DNA of 64,000 bases from Streptomyces changanensis. GTDB taxonomy: Bacteria; Actinomycetota; Actinomycetes; Streptomycetales; Streptomycetaceae. Shown piece by piece: positions 6,545-15,588 of the stretch. The position numbers and the translations under genes are program-made. Within the stretch, counting starts at the first letter, position 1, and each line of letters opens with the position of its first letter. A model generated the notes under the pieces. It was not told the origin of the DNA, did not search any database, and saw nothing but the letters and a program-made list of their open reading frames with translations. The stretch spans positions 1,426,001 through 1,490,000 of the forward strand of contig NZ_CP102332.1 of NCBI RefSeq assembly GCF_024600715.1, given 5' to 3'.

Positions 6545-7801
6545 TCATCCGAAGAAATTGCGGACGTGCTCCAGACCGTCCACCAGGGCGTCGACCTCGG
6601 CCGGCGTGGAGTACAGATAGAACGACGCTCGCGTGGTCGCGGGAATTCCGTACCGCAGGCAGACGGGCCGCGCGCAGTGGTGGCCGACGCGGACCGCGAT
6701 GCCCTGCTCGTCGAGGACCTGACCCACGTCGTGGGGGTGGATGTCACCGAGCGTGAAGGAGATCGCCGCGCCGCGGTCCTCGGCCGTGGTGGGGCCGATG
6801 ATCCGCAGGTCCGGGACGTCCCGGAAGCGCTGGATCGCGTACTCGGTGAGCGCGTGCTCGTGAGCGGCGATCCGGTCCATGCCGATCGCGGTCAGGTAGT
6901 CCACCGCCGCGCCGAGGCCCACGGCCTGGGCGATCGGCGGCGTGCCCGCCTCGAACTTGTGCGGCGCGGGGGCGTACGTCGACGAGCTCATCGAGACGGT
7001 CTCGATCATCTCGCCGCCGCCGAGGAACGGCGGGAGGTCCTCCAGCAGCTCCTGGCGGCCCCACAGGACGCCGATGCCCGTCGGACCGCACATCTTGTGG
7101 CCGGTGAAGGCCACGAAGTCGGCCTGGAGCGCCTGCACGTCCAGCACCATGTGCGGGGCGGCCTGCGACGCGTCGATGAGGACGAGCGCGCCGACCTCCT
7201 GGGCGCGGCGCACGATCGCCTCGACCGGGTTGAACGTGCCGAGGATGTTGGAGACCAGCACGAAGGAGACGATCTTCGTCTTCGGCGTGATGACCTCGTC
7301 GATGCGGGAGAGGTCGAGCCGGCCGTCGTCGGTCAGCCCGAACCACTTCAGCTTCGCACCGGTGCGCTGCGCGAGCAGCTGCCACGGAACGATGTTGGAG
7401 TGGTGCTCCATCTCCGTGATGACGATCTCGGTCTCGGCGTCCACCCGGTAGGGCTCGTCCGCCCAGCCCAGCATGTTCGCGACGAGGTTCAGCGACTCCG
7501 AGGCGTTCTTCGTGAAGATGACCTCGTCCCGGCTGGGCGCGTTGATGAAGGCCGCGACCTTGTCACGGGCGCCCTCGTACAGCTCCGTGGCCTCCTCGGC
7601 GAGGACGTGCACGCCACGGTGGACGTTGGCGTTGTGCTGCTCGTAGTACTCGCTCAGCACGTCGATGACCTGGCGCGGCGTCTGCGAGGTCGCCGCGTTG
7701 TCCAGGTACACGAGCTTCTTGCCGTCGTGGAGCACCCGGTCGAGGATCGGGAAGTCCTTGCGGATCGCCTCGGTGTCGAGGAGGCCCGGAAGCTGTGTCA
7801 C
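6545..7801 (-). CDS. sufS: SufS cysteine desulfurase (group II, PLP-dependent)
   Basis: 418 residues. It removes sulfur from L-cysteine, forming alanine and an enzyme persulfide. The PLP-binding Lys236 is in TGHKMCGPTG, the PLP-stacking His is in TEMEHHSN (about 133-134), and the catalytic Cys376 is in VGHHCARPVC. The short active-site loop and the RxGxHCA motif place it with the SufS group rather than IscS/NifS. The start overlaps the sufC stop by 4 bases. Its partner SufU is immediately downstream. Confidence 0.97.
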   Translation of the reverse strand: MTQLPGLLDTEAIRKDFPILDRVLHDGKKLVYLDNAATSQTPRQVIDVLSEYYEQHNANVHRGVHVLAEEATELYEGARDKVAAFINAPSRDEVIFTKNASESLNLVANMLGWADEPYRVDAETEIVITEMEHHSNIVPWQLLAQRTGAKLKWFGLTDDGRLDLSRIDEVITPKTKIVSFVLVSNILGTFNPVEAIVRRAQEVGALVLIDASQAAPHMVLDVQALQADFVAFTGHKMCGPTGIGVLWGRQELLEDLPPFLGGGEMIETVSMSSSTYAPAPHKFEAGTPPIAQAVGLGAAVDYLTAIGMDRIAAHEHALTEYAIQRFRDVPDLRIIGPTTAEDRGAAISFTLGDIHPHDVGQVLDEQGIAVRVGHHCARPVCLRYGIPATTRASFYLYSTPAEVDALVDGLEHVRNFFG

Positions 7802-8565
7802 AGGGATGCGCCGCCCTTCGTGGTGTAGGACTCGTACCCCTCGGCCTCCAGCTTGTCGGCGAGCTCGGGGCCGCCCGACTCGACGATCCGGCCGGCGGAG
7901 AAGACGTGGACGTGGTCCGGCTTGATGTAGCGGAGGATGCGCGTGTAGTGGGTGATCAGCAGGGTGCCGACCTCACCGGTCTCGCGGACGCGGTTGACGC
8001 CCTCGGAGACGATGCGCAGCGCGTCGACGTCCAGACCGGAGTCGGTCTCGTCGAGGATCGCGACCTTCGGCCGCAGGAGCTCCAGCTGGAGGATCTCGTG
8101 GCGCTTCTTCTCGCCGCCGGAGAAGCCCTCGTTGACGTTGCGCTCCGCGAAGGCCGGGTCCATGTTGAGGCGCTGCATGGCCTCCTTGACCTCCTTCACC
8201 CAGGTGCGCAGCTTGGGGGCCTCGCCGCGGACGGCGGTGGCGGAGGTGCGCAGGAAGTTGGAGACGGAGACGCCGGGGACCTCGACCGGGTACTGCATGG
8301 CGAGGAAGAGACCGGCGCGGGCGCGCTCGTCGACGGACATCTCGAGGACGTCCTCGCCGTCGAGGGTCACCGTGCCGCCGGTGATCGTGTACTTGGGGTG
8401 GCCGGCGAGCGAGTAGGCGAGGGTGGACTTGCCGGAGCCGTTGGGGCCCATGATGGCGTGGGTCTCGCCCTGCTTCACGGTCAGGTCGACGCCCTTGAGG
8501 ATCTCCTTCGTGGCGTTGTCGGCCTCGACGGAGACGTGCAGGTCGCGGATTTCAAGCGTTGCCAT
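7798..8565 (-). CDS. sufC: SufC, ATPase of the SufBCD scaffold
   Basis: 255 residues from the ATG at 8565. It is an ABC-type ATPase that works in the cytosol with SufB and SufD, not in transport. Walker A GPNGSGKST is at residues 40-48, the signature FSGGEKKR at 148-155 and Walker B VAILDETDSGLD at 168-179. The DETDSGLD form, rather than DEPT, is characteristic of SufC. An in-frame ATG 39 bases upstream would overlap the Rieske gene and adds unconserved residues. It sits 7 bases after the Rieske gene and overlaps sufS. Confidence 0.97.
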   Translation of the reverse strand: MATLEIRDLHVSVEADNATKEILKGVDLTVKQGETHAIMGPNGSGKSTLAYSLAGHPKYTITGGTVTLDGEDVLEMSVDERARAGLFLAMQYPVEVPGVSVSNFLRTSATAVRGEAPKLRTWVKEVKEAMQRLNMDPAFAERNVNEGFSGGEKKRHEILQLELLRPKVAILDETDSGLDVDALRIVSEGVNRVRETGEVGTLLITHYTRILRYIKPDHVHVFSAGRIVESGGPELADKLEAEGYESYTTKGGASL

Positions 8566-8572
8566 GGGTGAC

Positions 8573-8890
8573 TCAGGACTCCTGGGTGACGGAGACGAGC
8601 ACATCGTCCCCTTCGATCTTTACGGGGTACACGGGGACGGGGCGCGTCGCGGGGAGGCCGGACGGCTTGCCGGTGCGGAGGTCGAAGCTGGAGCCGTGCA
8701 GCCAGCACTCGATGGCGCAGTCCTCGACCTCTCCCTCCGAGAGGGAGACGTTCGCGTGCGAGCAGATGTCGTTGATCGCGAACACCTCGCCCTCGGTGAG
8801 GACGACCGACACCGGCGTGCCGTCGAGTTCCACCCGCTTCGGGGTGTCCTGTGCCAGCTCGCTCAGGCCGCAGGCGCGGACGAAGGCCAT
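8573..8890 (-). CDS. Rieske-type [2Fe-2S] ferredoxin encoded inside the suf operon
   Basis: 105 residues, cytosolic. The Rieske ligands are Cys43-x-His45 (CSHANV) and Cys62-xx-His65 (CWLHGSSF). It lacks the extra disulfide cysteines of high-potential respiratory Rieske proteins, so it is a low-potential ferredoxin similar to the ferredoxin subunits of ring-hydroxylating dioxygenases. No oxygenase gene is near. Its place between sufD and sufC, with an ATGA overlap to sufD, is a conserved actinobacterial arrangement and suggests electron supply during cluster assembly or repair; that role is inference. Confidence 0.9.
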   Translation of the reverse strand: MAFVRACGLSELAQDTPKRVELDGTPVSVVLTEGEVFAINDICSHANVSLSEGEVEDCAIECWLHGSSFDLRTGKPSGLPATRPVPVYPVKIEGDDVLVSVTQES

Positions 8891-10065
8891 CAGACGGACG
8901 CCTCCAGTTCGGCCTCGATCTTCTCGATGAGCCGCTCCTCGACGTCCGGCAGGCCGATCTGCTGGAGCAGCTCGGCGAAGAAGCCGCGGACGACGAGGCG
9001 GCGGGCCTCGACCTCCGGGATGCCGCGGGCCATCAGGTAGAAGAGCTGCTCGTCGTCGAAGCGGCCGGTCGCCGAGGCGTGGCCGGCGCCGGCGATCTCA
9101 CCGGTCTCGATCTCCAGGTTCGGCACCGAGTCGACCCGCGCGCCGTCCGTGAGGACGAGGTTGCGGTTCATCTCATAGGTGTCGGTGCCCTCGGCGGCGG
9201 CCTGGATGAGCACGTCGCCGATCCACACGGCGTGCGCGCCCTCGCCCTGGAGGGCGCCCTTGTAGACGACGTTCGACGTGCAGTGCGGGGCGTTGTGCGT
9301 GACGAGGAGGCGGTGCTCCTGGTGCTGCCCGGCGTCGGTGAGGTAGAGGCCGAAGAGCTGGGCCTCGCCGCCGGTGCCGGCGTACTCGACGCGCGGGTGG
9401 ATGCGGACCAGGTCCCCGCCGAAGGTGACGACGACGGACTTGAAGGAGGCGTCGCGGCCGACGAGCGTGTTGTGCTGCGCGACGTGGACGGCCCCCGCGT
9501 CCCAGTCCTGGACGGAGACGACGGTGAGCTTCGCGCCGTCGCCGAGGACGTAGTCGACGTTGGCGGCGAGCACCGCGTCACCGGTGTGGTCGATGACCAC
9601 GACGGCCTCGGCGAAGGCGCCCAGCTCGACGACGAGCTGGCCGAAGGAGGTGCCGCCCTGGCCGTGCACCGCGATGCGGACCGGCTCGGTGAGCGCCGTC
9701 TCGCGGGGCACGGAGACGACCGTGGCCTTCTCGAAGGCGGAGTACGCCTGGGCGGCGACCCGGTCCACGGGGGTGCCGGCCCGGCCGAGACGGGCGTCGT
9801 CGCGGCCGACGGTCTCGACGGTGACGGCGTCGGGCGCCGTCACGTCGACGCGCACCCCCTCACCGGTGGCGACGGCGGTGCCGTCGTGCAGCCCGCGCAG
9901 GCGCTCCAGCGGCGTGAACCGCCACTCCTCCTCGCGGCCGTGCGGGACGGGGAAGTCCGCGACGTCGAAGGACGGGGGGGCGCTCATGCGGGTGGCGACG
10001 GTCGACTCCGCCGCCACCGCGATGGAGCCGGCGGTGGTGGAGCCCACCGGGATGTTCTCAGCCAT
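8890..10065 (-). CDS. sufD: SufD, SufB-like scaffold subunit
   Basis: 391 residues. SufD pairs with SufB in the SufBC2D complex on which [4Fe-4S] clusters are built and is needed for iron entry. The C-terminal beta-helical core shows the family segments HNAPHCTSNVVYKGAL, VWIGDVLIQAAAEGTDTYE, LEIETGEIAGAGHASATG and YLMARGIPEVEARRLVV. The conserved His of the GHASATG motif is present. The N-terminal ~100 residues are variable, as in the family. It is 60 bases downstream of sufB, the only sizeable gap in the operon, and overlaps the Rieske gene. Confidence 0.95.
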   Translation of the reverse strand: MAENIPVGSTTAGSIAVAAESTVATRMSAPPSFDVADFPVPHGREEEWRFTPLERLRGLHDGTAVATGEGVRVDVTAPDAVTVETVGRDDARLGRAGTPVDRVAAQAYSAFEKATVVSVPRETALTEPVRIAVHGQGGTSFGQLVVELGAFAEAVVVIDHTGDAVLAANVDYVLGDGAKLTVVSVQDWDAGAVHVAQHNTLVGRDASFKSVVVTFGGDLVRIHPRVEYAGTGGEAQLFGLYLTDAGQHQEHRLLVTHNAPHCTSNVVYKGALQGEGAHAVWIGDVLIQAAAEGTDTYEMNRNLVLTDGARVDSVPNLEIETGEIAGAGHASATGRFDDEQLFYLMARGIPEVEARRLVVRGFFAELLQQIGLPDVEERLIEKIEAELEASV

Positions 10066-10125
10066 GGCTGTCGTGGTTTCTCTTCCTACGTGCGTACGTC
10101 GTCGGGTCCTGGGACGGGCGGCCGG

Positions 10126-11541
10126 TCAGCCGACCGAGCCCTCCATCTGCAGCTCGATCAGCCGGTTGAGCTCCAGGGCGTACTCCATCGGCAGCTCCTT
10201 GGCGATCGGCTCGACGAAGCCGCGCACGATCATCGCCATCGCCTCGAACTCGCTCAGACCGCGGCTCATCAGGTAGAAGAGCTGGTCCTCGGAGACCTTG
10301 GAGACCGTCGCCTCGTGGCCCATGGACACGTCGTCCTCGCGCACGTCGACGTACGGGTACGTGTCGGAGCGGGAGATCGTGTCGACGAGCAGGGCGTCGC
10401 AGAGCACGTTGGACTTGGAGCCCGGGGCGCCCTCGCCGATCTCGATGAGGCCGCGGTAGGAGGTGCGGCCACCGCCCCGCGCCACCGACTTGGAGACGAT
10501 GTTGGAGGAGGTGTTCGGCGCCATGTGGACCATCTTGGCGCCGGCGTCCTGGTGCTGGCCCTCGCCCGCGAAGGCGATGGAGAGCGTCTCGCCCTTGGCG
10601 TGCTCGCCCATCAGGTAGACGGCCGGGTACTTCATCGTGACCTTGGAGCCGATGTTGCCGTCGACCCACTCCATGGTCGCGCCCTCGTACGCCACGGCGC
10701 GCTTGGTGACCAGGTTGTAGACGTTGTTCGACCAGTTCTGGATGGTCGTGTAGCGGCAGCGGCCGCCCTTCTTCACGATGATCTCGACCACGGCGCTGTG
10801 CAGCGAGTCCGAGGAGTAGATCGGCGCGGTGCAGCCCTCGACGTAGTGGACGTAGGCGTCCTCGTCGACGATGATCAGCGTCCGCTCGAACTGGCCCATG
10901 TTCTCCGTGTTGATCCGGAAGTAGGCCTGGAGCGGGATCTCGACGTGCACGCCCTTCGGGACGTAGATGAACGAGCCGCCGGACCACACCGCCGTGTTCA
11001 GCGACGCGAACTTGTTGTCGCCGACGGGGATGACCGTGCCGAAGTACTCCTGGAAGAGCTCCGGGTGCTGCTTCAGCGCGGTGTCCGTGTCGAGGAAGAT
11101 GACGCCCTGCTCCTCCAGGTCCTCGCGGATCTGGTGGTAGACGACCTCGGACTCGTACTGGGCCGCGACACCGGCGACGAGGCGCTGCTTCTCCGCCTCG
11201 GGGATGCCGAGCTTGTCGTACGTGTTCTTGATGTCCTCGGGGAGGTCCTCCCAGGAAGCCGCCTGCTTCTCGGTGGACCGGACGAAGTACTTGATGTTGT
11301 CGAAGTCGATGCCGGAGAGGTCGGAGCCCCAGGTCGGCATGGGCTTCTTGTCGAAGAGGCGCAGACCCTTCAGCCGGAGCTTCAGCATCCACTCGGGCTC
11401 GTTCTTCTTCGCGGAGATGTCGCGGACGACGTCCTCGTTGAGCCCGCGCTTGGCGACGGCTCCCGCCGCGTCGGAGTCGGCCCAGCCATATTCGTACCGA
11501 CCCAGGCCCTCGAGCTCGGGGTGGCTGATCTCGGTGGTCAT
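10126..11541 (-). CDS. sufB: SufB, core scaffold subunit for Fe-S assembly
   Basis: 471 residues from the ATG at 11541, which overlaps the sufR stop (ATGA); a longer frame exists but runs back through sufR. SufB is the subunit on which the nascent cluster forms. Conserved segments include [91 protein letters not shown] and [23 protein letters not shown]. The CTAPIYSSD Cys is a candidate sulfur-transfer residue. Together with sufC and sufD this forms the full scaffold. Confidence 0.97.
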   Translation of the reverse strand: MTTEISHPELEGLGRYEYGWADSDAAGAVAKRGLNEDVVRDISAKKNEPEWMLKLRLKGLRLFDKKPMPTWGSDLSGIDFDNIKYFVRSTEKQAASWEDLPEDIKNTYDKLGIPEAEKQRLVAGVAAQYESEVVYHQIREDLEEQGVIFLDTDTALKQHPELFQEYFGTVIPVGDNKFASLNTAVWSGGSFIYVPKGVHVEIPLQAYFRINTENMGQFERTLIIVDEDAYVHYVEGCTAPIYSSDSLHSAVVEIIVKKGGRCRYTTIQNWSNNVYNLVTKRAVAYEGATMEWVDGNIGSKVTMKYPAVYLMGEHAKGETLSIAFAGEGQHQDAGAKMVHMAPNTSSNIVSKSVARGGGRTSYRGLIEIGEGAPGSKSNVLCDALLVDTISRSDTYPYVDVREDDVSMGHEATVSKVSEDQLFYLMSRGLSEFEAMAMIVRGFVEPIAKELPMEYALELNRLIELQMEGSVG

Positions 11542-12290
11542 GCGGGGTTCCTCCCGGCCGTGCTTGCGGATGGTGTCGAAGGGGTGTGGGGGGGTTTCGG
11601 GTCGCTGTGCGGGATGAACGTCGTGCAGACGCCGTCGCCGTGCGCGATGGTGGCCAGGCGCTGGACGTGGGTCCCCAGCAGACGGGAGAAGAGCTCCGTC
11701 TCCGCCTCGCAGAGCTGTGGGTAGCGCTCCGCGACGTGGGCGACCGGGCAGTGGTGCTGGCACAGCTGCTGCCCGACCTGCCCGACCGGCGCCTCGCGTG
11801 CCGTCGCAGCGTACCCGTCGGCGCTCAGCGCTCCGGCCAGCGCCCGGGCCCGCTCGTGGGGCGGCGCCGCCTCGACGGCCTTCCGGTACGTCTCGGCCTG
11901 CGCCTCGACCCGATCGCGCGCGAAGGCGGCGACGGCGGCCTCGCCCCCGGCGTTCTGCTCGATCCAGCGCAGGGCGTCGACCGCGAGGCTGTCGTAGGAC
12001 TGGTCGAAAGCGTCCCGTCCGCAGTCGGTCAGCGCGAAGACCTTGGCGGGGCGGCCCCGGGTACGGGCGCCGTACACGCGCTGCTCGCGCGGGGCGACGA
12101 CGTCGTCGGCGACGAGCGCGTCCAAGTGGCGGCGGACGGCGGCCTGGGTGAGGCCGAGCCGCTGCGCCAGCTCCGCGACGGTGGACGGTCCGTGGTCCAG
12201 GATGGAGCGCGCGACCCGGTTGCGCGTGGAGCGTTCCCCGGTCGCGAGCTCCTCCCCGGAGGTCGTGGAAGCCTCACCGACGTTTTTCAC
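11538..12290 (-). CDS. sufR: SufR, Fe-S cluster-sensing repressor of the suf operon
   Basis: 250 residues from a GTG at 12290 (VKNVGEAS). The N-terminal winged helix-turn-helix (about residues 20-90) shows [24 protein letters not shown] and the wing [18 protein letters not shown]. Cys177, Cys181 and Cys194 ([21 protein letters not shown]) plus Cys222 supply the probable [4Fe-4S] ligands of SufR-type sensors. The family represses suf when clusters are plentiful. It is first in the operon and overlaps sufB. The start codon coincides with a CAAC-N6-GTTG palindrome, so self-repression is predicted. No ribosome site precedes the GTG and a -10-like box ends just before it, so the mRNA is probably leaderless. 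The C-terminal 20 residues are Pro/Ser/Thr-rich. Confidence 0.93.
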   Translation of the reverse strand: MKNVGEASTTSGEELATGERSTRNRVARSILDHGPSTVAELAQRLGLTQAAVRRHLDALVADDVVAPREQRVYGARTRGRPAKVFALTDCGRDAFDQSYDSLAVDALRWIEQNAGGEAAVAAFARDRVEAQAETYRKAVEAAPPHERARALAGALSADGYAATAREAPVGQVGQQLCQHHCPVAHVAERYPQLCEAETELFSRLLGTHVQRLATIAHGDGVCTTFIPHSDPKPPHTPSTPSASTAGRNPA

Positions 12291-12326
12291 AACGCCATTG
12301 TTGCGTAATTCCCGAGAGAGTGACAA
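12290..12326 (-). promoter_or_regulatory. sufR promoter and SufR operator (CAAC-N6-GTTG)
   Basis: The palindrome CAAC-gccatt-GTTG occupies 12290-12303. I recall a 14-bp CAAC-N6-GTTG operator being reported for SufR of Streptomyces avermitilis. On the minus strand a -35-like TTGTCA (12326-12321) precedes CAACAAT (12304-12298) by a near-optimal distance. Transcription would begin at or next to the GTG at 12290, with the operator over the -10 and start. Confidence 0.75.
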
Positions 12327-12362
12327 GCCGCGCCGCCGGGAGGCCACGGTGCCGTGCATCAC

Positions 12363-12380
12363 TAAGGGAAACCTAACCTG
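12363..12380. promoter_or_regulatory. Possible iron box (DmdR/IdeR-like) between sufR and the ABC transporter
   Basis: The sequence taagggaaacctaacctg (12363-12380) reads AGGTTAGG followed by a degenerate half on the minus strand, resembling the actinobacterial iron box TTAGGTTAGGCTAACCTAA. The first half is a full match, the second partial. It lies about 100 bp before the ABC gene and 75 bp upstream of sufR, so it could affect either. Confidence 0.3.
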
Positions 12381-12480
12381 ACCTGCACAAACGATCACCG
12401 GAGGACGTCCGTGCAGGTCGCACGGGCCGGCCGGGGCCCCGCGGGCCGGAGGGGCCCGGCGGCTCTCTAGACTCCCTCCC

Positions 12481-13407
12481 ATGCGAAACGAGTCCGCCGT
12501 CCGGGTACGCGGCCTGGTCAAGCGGTACGGGACCAAGACCGCCGTGGACGGGCTCGACCTCGACGTCCGCGCGGGCGGCGTCACCGCCGTCCTCGGGCCC
12601 AACGGGGCCGGCAAGACCACCACGGTCGAGACCTGCGAGGGCTACCGCCGCCCCGACGCCGGCACCGTCCGCGTCCTCGGCCTCGACCCGGTCGCCGACG
12701 CGGCCGCGCTGCGGCCCCGCGTCGGCGTCATGCTCCAGTCCGGCGGCGTCTACCCGGGCGCCCGCGCCGAGGAGATGCTGCGGCACACGGCCCGGCTCCA
12801 CGCCCACCCGCTGGACGTGGACGCCCTGGTCGAACGCCTCGGCCTCGGCTCCTGCGGCCGCACGGCGTACCGGCGGCTGTCCGGCGGTCAGCAGCAACGG
12901 CTCGCCCTCGCCATGGCCGTCGTCGGCCGGCCCGAGCTGGTCTTCCTCGACGAGCCGACGGCCGGCCTCGACCCGCAGGCCCGGCGCGCCACCTGGGAGC
13001 TGGTCCGCGAACTGCGCGCCGACGGGGTCACCACCGTCCTCACCACGCACTTCATGGACGAGGCCGAACAGCTCGCCGACGACGTGGCGATCGTCGACGC
13101 GGGCCGCGTCGTCGCCCAGGGCAGCCCCGAGGAGCTGTGCCGAGGCGGCGCGGAGAACTCGCTGCGCTTCACCGGCCGCCCCGGCCTCGACCTCGACTCC
13201 CTGCTGAAGGCCCTGCCCGACGGCACGTCCGCCGACGAGGTCGCCCCCGGGGCCTACCTGATCCGGGGCGCGGTCGATCCGCAGCTGCTCGCCACGGTCA
13301 CCAGCTGGTGCGCCCAGCACGGCGTGATGCCCGACGGCATGGCGGTCGAGCGCCGCACCCTGGAGGACGTCTTCCTGGAGCTGACCGGCAAGGAGCTGCG
13401 CGGATGA
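12481..13407 (+). CDS. ABC transporter ATP-binding protein (DrrA/CcmA type exporter)
   Basis: 308 residues. Walker A GPNGAGKTT is at 39-47, signature LSGGQQQR at 133-140 and Walker B VFLDEPT at 154-160, followed by the H-loop TTHFMDEAEQLAD. The ~90-residue C-terminal extension after the ABC core is typical of the DrrA/NodI branch that pairs with an ABC-2 permease, which is the next gene. Substrate is unknown; the pair stands next to ctaA in many streptomycetes, which hints at a link to heme or cytochrome biogenesis, but this is not shown by sequence. It is divergent from sufR across 190 bases. Confidence 0.9.
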   Translation: MRNESAVRVRGLVKRYGTKTAVDGLDLDVRAGGVTAVLGPNGAGKTTTVETCEGYRRPDAGTVRVLGLDPVADAAALRPRVGVMLQSGGVYPGARAEEMLRHTARLHAHPLDVDALVERLGLGSCGRTAYRRLSGGQQQRLALAMAVVGRPELVFLDEPTAGLDPQARRATWELVRELRADGVTTVLTTHFMDEAEQLADDVAIVDAGRVVAQGSPEELCRGGAENSLRFTGRPGLDLDSLLKALPDGTSADEVAPGAYLIRGAVDPQLLATVTSWCAQHGVMPDGMAVERRTLEDVFLELTGKELRG

Positions 13408-13471
13408 GGTACGACACGCACCGGACGGGCCAACCCGGCACGGACGGGTCCGCGCGACGGGAGGCCCGCCG

Positions 13472-14245
13472 ATGACCACCGGCACCGGTACGTACGCCCC
13501 GCGGCCGGGTGCCGCTCCCGTGTGGCGGATGATCGCCGCGCAGGCCGCCCTGGAGACCCGGATGCTGCTGCGCAACGGCGAGCAGCTGCTGCTCACCGTC
13601 GTCATCCCGTCACTGCTGCTCGTCCTGTTCTCCACCGTCGACGTCGTCGACACCGGGGAGGGCCGGGCGGTCGACTTCCTCACGCCGGGCGTCCTCGCCC
13701 TCGCCGTGATGTCGACCGCCTTCACCGGGCAGGCCATCGCGACGGGGTTCGAGCGGCGCTACGGCGTGCTGAAGCGGCTCGGCGCCTCCCCGCTGCCGCG
13801 CTGGGCGCTGATGGTGGCCAAGACGCTGTCGGTACTGGTCACCGAGGTCCTGCAGGTGCTGCTGCTGACGGCCATCGCGTTCGGGCTCGGCTGGTCGCCG
13901 CGGGGCGGCGTGCCGGCGGTCCTCCTGCTGCTGGTCGCGGGGACGGCGGCGTTCTCGGGGCTGGGCCTGCTGATGGCGGGCACCCTGCGGGCCGAGGCCA
14001 CCCTGGCCGCCGCCAACCTGGTCTTCCTGCTGCTGCTGGTCGGCGGCGGGGTCGTCGTCCCGCTCGACCGGTTCCCGGAGGCCGCCCGCGCGGTGCTGGA
14101 GCTACTGCCGATCTCGGCGCTCTCCGGCGGGCTGCGGGACGTGCTCCAACACGGCGCCGGCATGCCCTGGGCCGACCTGGGGGTCCTCGCCGCGTGGGCG
14201 GCCGCCGGGCTGGGCGCGGCGGCCCGCTCCTTCCGCTGGGAGTAG
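13472..14245 (+). CDS. ABC-2 type transporter permease
   Basis: 257 residues with about six hydrophobic segments: LLLTVVIPSLLLVLFSTVDVV, FLTPGVLALAVMSTAFTG, VLVTEVLQVLLLTAIAFGLGW, VLLLLVAGTAAFSGLGLLMAG, AANLVFLLLLVGGGVVVPL and a last short one near LGVLAAWAAAGLGAAA. It is the membrane half of the exporter whose ATPase lies 64 bases upstream. The ATG at 13472 has gggagg 7-8 bases upstream. The motif FERRYGVLKRLGASPLPRW in the first cytosolic loop is the conserved ABC-2 coupling region. Confidence 0.9.
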   Translation: MTTGTGTYAPRPGAAPVWRMIAAQAALETRMLLRNGEQLLLTVVIPSLLLVLFSTVDVVDTGEGRAVDFLTPGVLALAVMSTAFTGQAIATGFERRYGVLKRLGASPLPRWALMVAKTLSVLVTEVLQVLLLTAIAFGLGWSPRGGVPAVLLLLVAGTAAFSGLGLLMAGTLRAEATLAAANLVFLLLLVGGGVVVPLDRFPEAARAVLELLPISALSGGLRDVLQHGAGMPWADLGVLAAWAAAGLGAAARSFRWE

Positions 14246-14404
14246 GCGGCGGGGCGCTCCCGGGCGGCCCTCCCGCCCGACCGGCGGCTCCACTGCCCGC
14301 CTCGCCCCTCCGCCTCGCGCCCGCCTCGCCCTGTCCGCCTCGCCCCGTCCGCTCTGCCCACCCCTCGTGAATCCATGCACAAGCGGCGGCCTACGATGGT
14401 GTGC

Positions 14405-15367
14405 GTGCTGACCCCCCTCGCCTACATCGCCCAGCGCTGGACCCCGTCCCCCCGGACGCTCCGGCGGGCCACCCTGGCCGCGGTCGTCATGACCGTCGTC
14501 ATCATCGTCACCGGTGGCGCCGTGCGGCTGACCGGCTCGGGCCTCGGGTGCGACACCTGGCCCAAGTGCACCGACGACAGCCTCTTCGCGACGCCGGAAC
14601 AGGGGCTCCACGGAGCCATCGAGTTCGGCAACCGGCTGCTGACGTACGTCCTGTCGGCGGCCGTCGGCTGGGCCATCATCGCCGCGCGGTCCACCAAGCC
14701 GTGGCGGCGTTCGCTGTCCCGGCTGGGTTGGCTCCAGTTCTTCATCGTCGCGAGCAACGCCGTGCTCGGCGGCATCACCGTCTGGATGGGGCTGAACCCC
14801 TGGACGGTGGCCGGCCACTTCCTCGCGGCGAACGCGCTGCTGACCGTCGCGCTGCTCACCTGGGTGCGGGCCGGGGAAGGCGACGGCGCCCCGCGCCCGC
14901 GCGTACCGGGGCCGGTGCGGAAGCTCGGCTGGGCCCTGGTCGGCGTCTCCGCCGTCCTCATCGCGGCCGGTACGGTCGTGACGGGCAGCGGCAAGCACGC
15001 GGGCGACAGCAGCGACGTGCCGCGCATGCCGTTCGACTACGAGACCGTGGCCCAGGTCCACGCGGCGTTCGCCTGGCTGGTGTGCGTGGGCGCGGTCGCG
15101 ATGTTCTTCGTCCTGCGCGTGGTCGACGCCCCCGCCGACGTCCGGGCCCGCGGCCGGGACCTGCTGCTGATCGTGGTGGCCCAGGGCGCGCTCGGGTACC
15201 TGCAGTACTTCACGGGCGTGCCGGAGGTGCTGGTCGGGGCGCACATGCTCGGTTCGGCGCTCCTGTGGATCGCCGTGCTCCGGCTGGCCCTGAGCCTGCG
15301 CGAGCGGCCGGAGGCCACGGCGCCGGTCCCCGCCCGGACGGGTGAGGCGACGCTGACGGCCGCCTAG
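14405..15367 (+). CDS. ctaA: Heme A synthase, COX15/CtaA family
   Basis: 320 residues from a GTG at 14405; an ATG at 14375 would give 330. A -10-like TACGAT at 14392-14397 ends about 7 bases before the GTG and no ribosome site is visible for either choice, so a leaderless start at 14405 is favoured. The enzyme oxidises the C8 methyl of heme O to make heme A for cytochrome aa3 oxidase. Eight hydrophobic helices are present; conserved pieces include VVTGGAVRLTGSGLGCDTWPKC with the extracytoplasmic Cys pair, EFGNRLLTYV, VAGHFLAAN with a heme-ligand His, VTGSGKHAGD, QVHAAFAWLV and GAHMLGSALLW. The partner heme O synthase ctaB lies 1.2 kb away. Confidence 0.93.
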   Translation: MLTPLAYIAQRWTPSPRTLRRATLAAVVMTVVIIVTGGAVRLTGSGLGCDTWPKCTDDSLFATPEQGLHGAIEFGNRLLTYVLSAAVGWAIIAARSTKPWRRSLSRLGWLQFFIVASNAVLGGITVWMGLNPWTVAGHFLAANALLTVALLTWVRAGEGDGAPRPRVPGPVRKLGWALVGVSAVLIAAGTVVTGSGKHAGDSSDVPRMPFDYETVAQVHAAFAWLVCVGAVAMFFVLRVVDAPADVRARGRDLLLIVVAQGALGYLQYFTGVPEVLVGAHMLGSALLWIAVLRLALSLRERPEATAPVPARTGEATLTAA

Positions 15368-15393
15368 GCCCATCGAGGACCGGGCACACACCA

Positions 15394-15430
15394 CGACGGC
15401 CCCCGCCGGGACACCCGGCGGGGGCCGTCG
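15394..15430. terminator. Perfect 17-bp hairpin terminator after ctaA
   Basis: cgacggcccccgccggg (15394-15410) and its exact complement (15414-15430) enclose the loop aca. It begins 27 bases after the ctaA stop. Confidence 0.85.
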
Positions 15431-15588
15431 CACACCCAGGGGCCACCGGTCCGCGCGGCCGCGCGGCCCGTGACGCCGGCCCCTGCCGGCCTCGTCTCGG
15501 GGGGCACGCCGGGCGGGAGGCGCGGGGGCGCCAGGACTGAACGTCCCAAGGGGCGGCCGCGCGGCGTCAGGCGATGGGCGGTCACGGG

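Noticed and set aside
8851..11724. A 957-codon open frame antisense to sufD and sufB
   Set aside because: It is a GC-skew shadow: the opposite strand carries real suf genes with conserved motifs, while this frame gives Val/Asp/Arg/Leu-rich low-complexity protein without known domains.
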